A stretch of DNA of 64,000 nucleotides from positions 69,332 to 133,331 of the forward strand of contig CAWBRU010000017.1 of NCBI GenBank assembly GCA_963791325.1, in the 5' to 3' direction. This document shows positions 55,412 through 64,000 of this stretch, one piece after another; position 1 is the stretch's first letter, and each line of letters starts with the position of its first letter. The translations under genes were made by a program, and so were the position numbers. A model generated the notes under the pieces. That model saw only the letters and a list, made by a program, of their open reading frames with translations, was not told where the DNA came from and ran no database searches. This DNA comes from JBEVJK01 sp963791325. Its GTDB lineage: Bacteria > Pseudomonadota > Alphaproteobacteria > Rhizobiales > Rhizobiaceae.

Positions 55412-57563
55412 CGTGCCTCCTGCGCCTTCTTGCGAGTGTAGTTGTTGACGAGCACGGCGAGCAGGAACACGCTGCCGAGGAAGGCGTAGCGGCCATCTGC
55501 TTCCACTCCGGTCGTCTGCACGCCGATGAACGAGATCGCCCATGATGGCCGCACCGATCGAGGCACCGATCACGGAGCCGTAACCGCCGCTCAGCAGCAT
55601 ACCGCCGACGACCGCGGCGATGATGTACTCGAACTCGAGGCCGGTGCCCTGGTTGGCCTGGACCGTGCCGTAGCGCAGGGCGATCAGCGTTCCGGCCAAG
55701 CAGCCGCACAGCGAGACCGTGACGAACAGGCCGACCTTCACCTTGTCCGCAGGCACGCCGCTGGCGCGTGCCGCCTCCTTGTTGCCGCCGACGGAGAAGA
55801 TCCAGTTGCCCCACTTCGTCTTGACGAGTACGAACCCGCCGACGGCGGTGACGAGCAACCACCACAGCGACCGGCTCGCGCAACGTGTTCAGGCCGACGG
55901 CGCCGCCCTGGGCCTTGACCCGCGCTGCGTGCTCGGAGTGAGGTTCTCCAGATGAGACGAATGACCATGCCGATCGCGGCGGACCGACGCCGGCGATCTG
56001 AGGCGGAACTGCCGAGCCGGTCGGCCTGGGGTCGGCCATCCGGCGCTTCTCCATCACGAACTCGAGGACGGAGTTGGCTGACGATGGCGACGCGACGACC
56101 GTCATCGCCCCGAACCATCCCGGTGCGGAACCTCACTGCGGTCGAGTCGGAGCGAATGACCAAGGCGAGGACGACGACCGCCGCCGCGGTCGCGCAGACC
56201 GATGTACAGCTGCCACGTGCGTGCTGGTCGCTGCCGGCCATGTCCTGGCTCCGATCAGCAGCGTGAACCCGGCAGCGGCGAACCAGAACATGCCGATCGC
56301 CCGCAATGCCTGAACGGTGGTCAGCTGCATCGACGAGATGTACGAGTCACCATCGACAGCAAGCCGCAGTAGCGGCGACGAACGTGACCAGCTTGACGAT
56401 GCCGCCAGGACGGCGACTTGCCGCGGCAGCGTCGGCCAGATTCCGAGCGCGACGGCAATGCCGACGCCGACAGCGCTGCGAGGACCGCGATGCACGGGCC
56501 GGATCCGTCGCCGTCCAAGTGAGGATCGGCCGAGGCCCTCGTGCGCGATCGAACGAGATCGGCACCACGCAGGCGATCGCGACGCAACCCGAGTCCGATC
56601 AGGAGCGCGACGACAGCCGTCCTGGGAATCGGGTCGCTGCCGTTACGGGTTGGCGGTCGCGCCACCTGAAGTGAGCGACCCCGACGACGAGGGCGACGAC
56701 GCCAGCTCCTGCAACGACTCCCCACAGCACGTTGACGCCGACACCATCGGTGGTCGGAGCGCCCAGAAGCCGCCGCCGGCGGCGACGAGGCCGAGGAACG
56801 CCAGCAGGAGTGAACCCGTCGCCAGTTCGGTGACGGCGGATGAACGACTGCTCGAGCAGTCCGTAGACGAACAGCGTGGCGCCGGCGATGCACGAGCCCG
56901 ACGAAGAGCGCGTCGCGGTCCTGGAACTCCGTCCACTCCATTCGTGGGCGATCCAGTTCTTGAAGCCGCGCGCTCCCGTCTGCTTCAGAGATGTCGCCGA
57001 CCTGCACCTTGCCGGCGAACGCTTGGACATCACGAGCATCACGCCGCGGAAGCACGAAGAACGATGCGAGCGTGACGATGAAGCTCGGCAGACCCGGTCT
57101 TGTTGACCATGATCCGTTGAACCAACCGATCGGCGCTGGCGGCGATGAACGCGGATGCCGATCGCCCATCCGATGTTGATGCCCGTGCCCAGTGAAGTAC
57201 GCGGACATCAGGCCGATGAGGATCGCGGTGGCACCGGTCATCACACCCGACGAGAGGTCGAACTCGCCGCCGATCATCAGCAGCGCGACCGCCACGGCCA
57301 TGATGCCGATCGGGGCCGCGACGTCGAGCCAGTTGAGCGTGGAGTCGGCCTCACCGAAGGTCGTCGCGTTGCCCCAGAAGAAGTCCAGACGATGACCGCA
57401 CCGATGACTGCGCCGATCTCGGGTGAGATCAGCCAGCGCTGCATCGGCCCGCGTGGCGTGATGCGTTCGTCTGCGGATCGGCGTGGCGCTCGATGGCGGT
57501 TGGTCGCTGCCGTCGCCACGTCCCCGTCGGCAAGTCCCCCTGTTCCCCAATGAGAGGCGTCAT
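55412..57563 (-). pseudogene. inositol-type ABC transporter permease, unusually long, frameshifted
   Basis: ATG at 57,563 (MTPLIGEQGDLPTGTW). RbsC-type N-half: LMIGGEFDLSSGVMTGATAI and GLPSFIVTLASFFVLRG. C-half: WIFSVGGNKEAARASGVPAD, GTGLEFEYIIAAVVGGMLLS and AFLGSVFLLAVLVNNYTRKK. Between the halves (about 57,040-55,870) lie more hydrophobic segments such as LFVGLCIAGATLFVYGLLEQ and RAIGMFWFAAAGFTLLIG. The joined length near 717 residues is about twice that of usual RbsC permeases. At least eight frameshifts. Confidence 0.65.
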
Positions 57564-57682
57564 CGAACACAAGGCGACCGTAGAGAGCCGATCGAAGCAG
57601 ACCCCGGTCGTCACGTTCCCGGCAGGGCGTTCGCGCCGAGGTGGCCGCCCTCGGCGGCTCCACCACCTGGATATCAGCTTGA

Positions 57683-58758
57683 TCAGCGGGTACCCGCGGC
57701 CACGAGCGCCTTGACCGCCTCAGCGTTGTCCTTCGTGACGAAGCCAGGGCCGGTGCGATGGGCAGGCCACCACCAAGGGTGTTCTGGTTGGTGACGTTGA
57801 GGTACAGCGCCACGACCGGCGATGTAGCCCTGGAGGTACTGCTGCTGGTCGATGGTGAACGCCACCGTGCCGGCGGCGATGTCGTCGAGCAGGTCAGACG
57901 ACAGGTCGACAGCCGCCGATCGTGACGGTGCGACCCAGCTCGTCGACCGCTGCTGCGGCATCGTGGGCCACGATCGGGCCGGTGCCGAAGACAGCGTCGA
58001 ATGCCGGGTCGGCGTCGAGGGCTGCCTTGATGTCGGCCTGCTGCTTGCCGGAGGCGTCACCTGAGGTCGTGATGACCAGGACCGTCGCCCCGAACGTGTC
58101 CTTGGCACCGTCGCAACGCGCGTCGAGACCGGTGTTCGTCTGCTCCTGCTCGGCGCAGAGCAGCGTCTTGGCGCCGGCGGCCTTGAACTTCTCGCCGGCG
58201 CCCTGCGCCGGCCTGGAACTCGTCCTGGCCGATGTGGGTGAAGGCGCCGAACTCCTTGTAGAGGTCCGAGCCCGAGTTGGTCGTGACGACCGGGATGCCG
58301 GCGGCAACCGCGGCGCAACCGCGTCACGAACTGGCATCGGGGTCGGCGAGCGACACGCCGAGTCCGTCCACGCCGTCGGCGACGGCCTGGTTGATGGCAT
58401 GCTGCCTGGTCGGTACCGGTGTTGTTCGAGCCGTAGTAGCGGACCGTGATGCCCGAGCGCCGCGCCAGCGGCCTCGGCACCCTTCTGGCCACTGACCAGA
58501 ACACGCCACCATCGCCGTGGGTGATGACGGCGATCGTGACATCCTCTCCGGCCGTCACGTCGACGGTGTCGGCTGATGCTGTGTCCTCGGGTGCTGAAGT
58601 TGCATCCGACGCGGTGTCGGCGGGTGCAGTTGTCTCGTCTGCCCCAGCGGTCACGCCAGGTGCGGCTGAGCCGGTTGTTCGTCGTCATCGCTACCGCAGG
58701 CGGTCGCCACTAAGGCGAGCGCTGCAAGCGATGCGAAGACGTAACGGGTCTTCTTCAT
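57683..58758 (-). pseudogene. sugar-binding lipoprotein of the inositol importer, frameshifted
   Basis: ATG at 58,758 reads KKTRYVFASLAALALVATAC, a lipoprotein signal with the lipobox Cys, then GSDDD and an acidic Thr/Ala-rich linker. Binding-protein parts: VTIAVITHGDGGVFWSVA, FKAAGAKTLLCAEQEQTNTG, IKAALDADPAFDAVFGTGPI, TIDQQQYLQGYIA and a C-terminal FVTKDNAEAVKALVAAGTR. Anchored outside the membrane in a Gram-positive type cell. About 358 residues when joined. Several frameshifts. Confidence 0.75.
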
Positions 58759-58828
58759 GTATGTCTCTTTCCCCCTCTAGGAGTGATGGTTCACACCGGC
58801 AGTACCGGCTTGTTTCCACTGTCTGGAG

Positions 58829-59708
58829 CTATCCAGCCAGCGACTTGAGGTACTCGATGCTCTTGCGAACACCGTGCACCGGCCCTTCACCGAGCGGTGG
58901 TTCTCCGTCAGTGAGGGCTACATCTTGTTCCAACACGTACCACCCGGCATAGCCGGATTCTTCGAGCGTTCGAACCGTAGCAGCGATCGGCGCATCGCCC
59001 GAACCCCGCAGATGGGAACAACCCATGCTGGATGGCTCCCATCCAGTCGAACTCGCCCGCCCTGAACCTGGCCGCGATCGACTTGTCGACGTCTTTGACG
59101 TGAACGAGGCCGACACGGTAGTCGGCATGCGCCTCGGCGATCGCCACCGGATCTGCATCACCGATGAACAGGTGACCGGTGTCGAGGCAGAACGGCGCGG
59201 GCGAATTGTTCAGGAATCGCTGGAACTCGGCGTCGGTCTCGATGAGGGTGTTGACGTGGGGATGCACGACCTGGGTGAGGCCGTACTCTGCGGCCACCTT
59301 GTCGGTCTCGGCGATTCCGTCGAACAGGTTCGACCACTCGGTGTCGTCGAGAGTCGGTCGATCCCACGACTCCATGCTGGAGATGATTGCAGCGACGAAG
59401 TACTGGCCGCCGGCGTCGGAGAGGGTCTTGGCGGCGGCGTGGGCTGCCTCGATCGAGCCGGGATGCGAGGTGCCGTGGTGCAGAACCAACGGAACGAAAC
59501 CACCGAGAATCGACATGTGGAATTGATCGAGCAGCGGTCGCAGTTGGGCAAGGTCGTCGGGCAACCAGCCGAGGGCACCCAGTTCTGTCTTGGTGATACC
59601 TAGTTCGGCCATCTCGCCCAGGATCCGGCTCGGCGACATCTGCAGGCCCCAACCGGGTACTTCGCAGACACCCCACGAGATAGGAGCTGCGGCAATGCGG
59701 TCGATCAT
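58829..59708 (-). pseudogene. iolE-like sugar phosphate isomerase/epimerase (TIM barrel), one frameshift
   Basis: ATG at 59,708: IDRIAAAPISWGVCEVPGWG. The AP endonuclease 2 barrel is intact for 225 residues: MSPSRILGEMAELGITKTEL, VHPHVNTLIET, APFCLDTGHLFIGDADPVAI, VGLVHVKDVD. One shift near 59,030 leads to GYAGWYVLEQDVALTDGEPP and a stop at 58,829. IolE dehydrates 2-keto-myo-inositol; IolI/IolH-type isomerases share the fold. First gene of the leftward iol operon. About 293 residues joined. Confidence 0.75.
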
Positions 59709-59722
59709 TTGTCCCCTCGTAG

Positions 59723-59738
59723 GTTAGAGCGCTCCAAC
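59723..59738. promoter_or_regulatory. LacI-type operator between iolE-like gene and lacI
   Basis: GTTAGAGCGCTCCAAC is a 16-bp palindrome with a single mismatched pair and a central GCGC. It lies 15 bases before the iolE-like start and 44 before the repressor start, so it can block both divergent promoters. Confidence 0.7.
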
Positions 59739-59781
59739 TGTAGAGTCTCAGCGGCGGTGTCAAGTGAACTAGCTTGACCCG

Positions 59782-60806
59782 GTGCCCACCACACGACGGA
59801 ACAGCGCTCCGACTTTGGAAGACGTGGCCGAGATTGCCGGCGTTTCGAGGGCACTTGTTTCCCTGGTCCACCCGCGAGTCGCCCCGCGTCAGCGTCGAGT
59901 CGCGCAAGCGGGTCACCGATGCAGCCTTCGAAGCTCGGCTACCGACCCAACCTGATGGCGCGAAACCTTGCGGCGCGCAAGACCATGACCATCGGCGTGT
60001 TGCTCAACGATCTGCACAATCCGTGGTTCGCAGAGGTCACCGACGGCATCCACGCCGCGGCGGAGCGACACGGCTATCAACTCATCCTCGCCAGCGGCCG
60101 ACGAAGCGTGCGACTGGAATCCCGAGCACTCGACACGTTCCTCGCATCGCGTGGGTCGACGGGGTGATCGTCGCCGGGTGTCGGCTCCCGGTCGCACGGC
60201 TCGAGGCCGTCGCCGCGGAGGTCGCACTCGTGTCGGTCGGTACGGTGTTCCCTCAGACGGGCAGCGGCTCGGTGACCACCGACGATGCCTTCGGCGCACG
60301 CCTCGCTGTCGCTCATCTCTACGACCTGGGGCATCGTCGCATCGCCCATATCGATGGCGGCAAGGGCGCCGGCGCCGCACCACGCCGATCCGGGTACATG
60401 CGCACCATGCGCGCATTCGGCCTCGGCGGCACGGCACAGGTGATCGGCGGTGACTTCACCGAGGAGGCCGGGGCCCACGGGGCCGAGCGACTACTCGCGC
60501 GGTGCGGTGCTCCCCACGGCCATCTTCACCGCCAACGACCTGTCGGCCGTCGGGGCGATCGACGTCATCGAACGTGGCGGGCTCGTCGTGCCCGACGACG
60601 TGGCCGTCGTCGGGTTCGACAACACCTCACTCGCAGCGCTGAATCACATCGGCCTCACCACCATCGATCAGCCACGGCGCGAGATGGGCGCGGCGGCGGC
60701 CGCAATGCTGATCGATGCGATCAATGATCGTGGCGAGCTCTCCGATGTGTCGATGGCTCCGAGCCTGGTCGTGCGGCGCACGACGGCGCGCTCACGCGCC
60801 ACGTGA
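59782..60806 (+). pseudogene. LacI family transcriptional regulator, frameshifted
   Basis: GTG at 59,782; the HTH reads APTLEDVAEIAGVSRALVSL. After shifts: VSVESRKRVTDA, LGYRPNLMARNLAARKTMTI (hinge), GVLLNDLHNPWFAEVTDGIH, HLYDLGHRRIAHIDGG and DVAVVGFDNTSLAALNHIGL, ending in LVVRRTTARS. About 341 residues joined, usual for LacI. Divergent from the iol operon with a matching operator between, so it is the likely inositol repressor. At least four frameshifts. Confidence 0.8.
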
Positions 60807-60824
60807 TCCCAGATCACAACGGGG

Positions 60825-61747
60825 TCAGCGCAGCTCCGTCATCAATGCTGCGCCAACCGCGCCGGCGCGCTCGCCCAGCGAGGCGAACACCACCTGCGGG
60901 TGCGGCCGGAGGTCTGCCGCGTACAGCAATTCGGTGAACCACTTCTGGATCGGTCCGAGGTAGAGATCGCCGGACGAGGCCAGTCCGCCTCCGAGGACGA
61001 ACATCTGCGGATCGAGCAGGTTGGTGAGGTTGTTGAGACCCAACGCCACCCAGTACCCGAAGTGGTCGATCACGCCCAACGCCTCGGCATCGCCCACGCG
61101 AGCCGCCGCCTGCACGTCCTGCCCGCGAACGTTGAACGGATCGCCTCCCCCACCTGCAGCACGCGACGAAGCCGCTTGCCGATGGCCGCCGGCGCCGCCA
61201 GTTGCGCGAGCCCGCTGCCCGATGCGTAGCGCTCCCAACAGCCTCGACGCCCGCACGGGCACGGCAGACCATCCGGATCGACGACCATGTGGCCAATCTC
61301 GCCGGTGAAGCCGTTGGCTCCGCGGATGAGGTGGCCGCCGGCCACGACTCCCCCACCAATACCGGTTCCGAGGGTCACCATCACCATGTCGGTGACGCCG
61401 CGTGCCACGCCCACCTTCCACTCTGCCGCTGCCGCACAGGTGGCGTCGTTGCCCACGTCGACCAGGAAGCCGAGTCGCTCCGACAACATGCGGCCGACTT
61501 CGAAGTCGGTGATATCGATCAGGTTCGGCGAGGCCTTGATCACTCCCCCACGGGTGACCATACCGGGCACGCCGATGCCCAGTGAGTCGGTGACGCCGAG
61601 CGCACCGGCCAACTCGGCGAGCGTGTCGACGAACGCGTCGGAACCCGGTGGCGTCGGCCGGCGTTGCTCCTCGACGACCTCACCGACTTCGTCGAGCACG
61701 ACCCCTAGGCGTGGTACCTCGACATCGATGCCGACCGCCGCGTTCAC
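60825..61747 (-). pseudogene. ROK family sugar kinase (glucokinase-like), frameshifted
   Basis: The likely GTG start at 61,747 overlaps the SRPBCC stop (GTGA). The first motif is damaged (AVGIDVEVPRLGVVLDE where GIDVGGTK is expected: one base missing). Then GIGVPGMVTRGGVIKASPNL, the ATP site MVTLGTGIGGGVVAGG, GEIGHMVVDP and the zinc-type CPCGRRGCWERYASG. The C-terminus is MFVLGGGLASSGDLYLG to stop 60,825. Phosphorylates glucose or a related sugar. Two or more frameshifts. Confidence 0.8.
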
Positions 61748-62177
61748 GATCGGCGCGGACCTTGAGCTCACGCACGGTGTTGAGGATTCGTACTTCGGCG
61801 CGCCGCTTGACGAAACCCGGCAGCGGAACCACGAGGTCGATGATGAGGTCGTACCGCACTTCGGTACCGCCGTCGGTGGTCGGCGAGAAGTGGTACGCCC
61901 CGTCGATGGTGCGCATGATGTCGCCGCGGAGCATGCTCCACGCCAGTACGGCAGGCGCGTCGCTGTAGTCGTAGCTCAGCGTGTAATGGGTGCTGCGACC
62001 GAGCGCCGAAGCTCGGAATTCCACTTCGGTGGGGCGGCCCTGGTCGTCGTGTGCCCGCACCACGACGTCCTTCACGTCCTTGGCCCACTCCGGGTAGTGC
62101 TCCACATCGGCTGCAATCGCCGACACGCGATCAGGTGGGGCAGCAATCGTGGTCGTCTGTGACGCCGTTTCAGCCAT
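61744..62177 (-). CDS. SRPBCC family protein (polyketide cyclase/dehydrase fold)
   Basis: About 144 residues from the ATG at 62,177 (AETASQTTTIAAPPDRVSAI). VEHYPEWAKDVKDVVVRAHD and the C-terminal VPLPGFVKRRAEVRILNTVR follow the START/SRPBCC pattern of actinobacterial proteins found beside glucokinase and mannosyltransferase genes. Lipid or hydrophobic ligand binding is likely. Intact except for a shift in the last few codons, after which the stop at 61,744 overlaps the kinase start. Confidence 0.75.
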
Positions 62178-62189
62178 TGCTCTGTTCTA

Positions 62190-62678
62190 GTCGATCTCGT
62201 GATCTGTTGGTGACACCGCTCGCCGCACTCGAGGCCCGTACGAGCCGTGCAGTGCCGCCCACACTCCGTTCATCCCGATGCCGAACAGCCACAGCACCCG
62301 CAAGGCAAGGCGTAGCCGCCCCCTGGTTGAGCCCCACAACGCCGATCCACGCGGCGATCGCCGCGATCACCGTGATTGCCAGTGCCGCTTTCATCGATCG
62401 GCCGACCGGACTGGCGCTGTATCGCCGGTGAGCAGGTACAGATTGGCGACACCGACCTCCTCGGCTCTCGATCGATCCAGCGCACGGGTGTAGGCCCACA
62501 ACGTGGTGGCCACTCCGATGGCGAACAACACCATCGAAACCCCTCCAATCAGGACCTGTGCGAATCGATGTGTGCGGGCAGGAATGGCGATGGCGAGCGC
62601 GATGAGGAAGAGGGCCGTGCCGGCGAGGTCGCTTCGCACGACGCGTGCGCCCGGCTGCTGGACGCCGTCGTCGATCAT
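62190..62678 (-). pseudogene. small membrane protein, frameshifted
   Basis: ATG at 62,678 (MIDDGVQQPGARVVRSDLAG). Two hydrophobic helices (TALFLIALAIAIPA, VLIGGVSMVLFAIGVATTLW), then ANLYLLTGDTAPV, and in another frame a third helix KAALAITVIAAIAAWIGVVG. The joined protein of about 160 residues has four helices perhaps. Its function is unknown; such genes lie between the glycosyltransferase and SRPBCC genes in actinobacteria. The end is approximate. Confidence 0.5.
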
Positions 62679-62706
62679 GGCCGATCCCTCATTTCGGCCC
62701 ATCATG

Positions 62707-63828
62707 TCAGGGCGCCCAACGACGTTCCCAGGCGCGGCTCGGCGAGCCCGTCGTACGAGAACTCGTCGATGGCGCGGAACCGGCCGGCCTGGCCCATCGA
62801 GCGCCGCAGCCCAGGATCGTCGAGCAGGCGCTCGAAGGCCTTGGCCGCTTCGCGGTGGGTCGTCCGCCCGCCGAACCATCACGCCGGTCACGCCATCGAT
62901 CACCGCGTCCTCGGCGCCTCCCGAGTCGCCTGCGACCTGTGGCACCTCGCAGGCGGCGGCCTCCAGGAAGACGATGCCGAAACCTTCCTGTTCCAGCCCT
63001 CCCCAACGGTTCCGGCACAACATCGTGTACACGTCTGCGCAGCCGTACAGGGCAGGGAGGTCGTCATTGGCGACGCGCCCCAGGAAGTGCACGGGCGCGT
63101 TGAGTTGGTCGACGAGCCTTCGCAGCCTGTATTGGTCGCGCCCGCCGCCGGAGATGGCGAGCACCAGATTCGGGCGAGACCGGCGCAGGATCGCCGCAGC
63201 CCGAATCGTGGTGTCGAAGCCTTTGCGTGGCACGAGACGGCTGATGCTCACGATCAGTTCAGCGTCGGTCGGCAGTCCGAATCGCCTACGCGGCTCGTCG
63301 CGGTCCTGCTCGTCGGTCAAGGGTCTACTGATCGGCGTCGACCCCTGGGTGGCACCACGGTGATCGGCAATGTGCGACCGGCGGCGTTCTCGGCCTCGCG
63401 TGCGGATAGGTACCCGCTGCGACGATGTGCCTCGCCGGCGCGAAGCACGTACGCCAACGACTGCTTCATGCCCGGCATCCGTCCGGTACAGCGACCTCCG
63501 CACCGTGAAGCACGACGTCGTAGGGCAACCTCAGCGATGGCCCGACCAGGCCCAATGGCACGGCGGGGTCGAGCACGATCAGGTCAGCGCCCACCCGAAC
63601 AGCCATCTCGTTGATGCGGGCAACCATCCACGGATGAGGAAGCAGCACCGGCTCCCGTGTGCGCTCTACGTAGAACGGTTGCTCGGCGTCGAAGGCCGCG
63701 GCACCGTCGTACGGACTCGTCAGGACGGCGAAGGAATTGGGCGGTAACCGACGCCACCACTCCCACAGCAACGATTGGATGCCACCGATCTTCGGCGGGA
63801 AGTCGTTCGTCACGAGCAGATGCTTCAC
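62707..63828 (-). pseudogene. GT4 family glycosyltransferase (PimB-like), frameshifted
   Basis: GTG at 63,828 reads KHLLVTNDFPPKIGGIQSLL, the N-terminus of PimB-like phosphatidylinositol mannosyltransferases. LVPRKGFDTTIRAAAILR, FLGRVANDDLPALYGCADVY and EGFGIVFLEAAACEVPQVAG are the GT4 donor-site blocks (EGFG-x7-E). About 373 residues joined. The start overlaps the preceding gene's stop (GTGA). At least three frameshifts. It fits an actinobacterium that makes phosphatidylinositol mannosides; another acceptor is possible. Confidence 0.75.
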
Positions 63829-64000
63829 AGCGGTGTCGCTAGCTCCTCGACCACGAGCGGATCGACGTCATCCGTCGGAAGCATCGCGTCGAGGGCGAGG
63901 GCGACGTGCGGCCCATACCGCGTGGGCCCGCAGCATCGTGTCGTCGTGTGCGAGGTATCGGATCAGGCAGCGGCACACGGCGGCGTCGCCGGCTTGGCCA
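63825..64000 (-). pseudogene. 3' end of a queG-like gene (epoxyqueuosine reductase), frameshifted
   Basis: The last 58 codons read AGDAAVCRCLIRYLAHDDTM and LRAHAVWAARR, then after a shift ALDAMLPTDDVDPLVVEELA, stop at 63,825. The pattern (GDxxxxxxLxRxLAxxDxMLRxHAxWAxxRL) resembles the C-terminal HEAT-like repeat of QueG, which makes queuosine in tRNA. The gene goes on beyond the window. Weak evidence because of its length. Confidence 0.45.

Noticed and set aside
49116..64000. The inositol cluster as a horizontally acquired island of the alphaproteobacterium
   Set aside because: There is no mobile gene or repeat at the boundary, two genes are cut at one point, and housekeeping-type actinobacterial genes (PimB-like, queG-like) follow, so a chimera is more likely.

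Overview
The window has two unrelated parts that meet at about 49,115. Positions 1-49,115 look like the chromosome of an alphaproteobacterium of the order Hyphomicrobiales (Rhizobiales). The evidence is high-GC coding sequence, a MucR regulator, an Irr-type iron control element, a DUF6894/DUF2934 small-protein block, and an intergenic palindrome of a type common in rhizobia. Positions 49,115-64,000 look actinobacterial (a myo-inositol catabolic cluster and a PimB-like glycosyltransferase; perhaps Acidimicrobiia). That part is broken by single-base frameshifts every 100-300 bases. At the boundary two convergent genes (a metallo-beta-lactamase-fold hydrolase and iolD) are each cut inside a conserved motif. 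I read this as an assembly chimera, not a natural junction.

Alphaproteobacterial layout. 1-3,332: the end of an unknown membrane protein, a PPK2-type polyphosphate kinase and a small hypothetical gene. 3,333-17,950: a large divergent sugar locus. Leftwards from 15,272 runs a ketopantoate-reductase-like enzyme, an ABC sugar importer, a cytochrome P450, an MBL-fold hydrolase, a zinc alcohol dehydrogenase, a fumarylacetoacetate-hydrolase (FAH)-type enzyme, a Gfo/Idh/MocA dehydrogenase, a small monooxygenase and an ApnL-type lactonase. Rightwards runs a FadR-type regulator, a DUF1537 kinase and a class II aldolase-like decarboxylase. Most genes overlap by 1-17 bases. Together they suggest uptake and oxidation of D-apiose or a similar sugar to a lactone, hydrolysis to the acid, oxidation, phosphorylation and decarboxylation. 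18,088-21,075: a small haem-copper-oxidase-like membrane protein, PcaF thiolase, a VOC protein and gluconokinase. 21,080-27,143: a second sugar ABC importer under a LacI/GntR-type repressor with a perfect 16-bp operator. 27,216-30,761: small stress-type proteins and MucR. 31,114-37,115: an iron operon (imelysin, Bfd, bacterioferritin, di-haem oxidoreductase, second imelysin, DUF1513) behind an Irr box. 37,116-41,832: a decayed integrative island with a tyrosine recombinase and ribbon-helix-helix genes. 41,833-49,115: a second sugar-type locus with paralogues of three genes of the first one (ketopantoate-reductase-like, FadR-like, MBL-fold hydrolase), two epimerases, an SDR and an MFS carrier.

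Actinobacterial layout. Leftwards from 59,708: iolE-like, sugar-binding lipoprotein, a large permease, ATPase, iolC, a Cgl0158-like aldolase, iolB, iolG and a truncated iolD. A divergent LacI repressor has a near-palindromic operator between it and iolE. Then come a ROK sugar kinase, an SRPBCC protein, a membrane protein, a GT4 glycosyltransferase and the 3' end of a queG-like gene. All protein readings in this part were pieced together across frames, so their ends are approximate.
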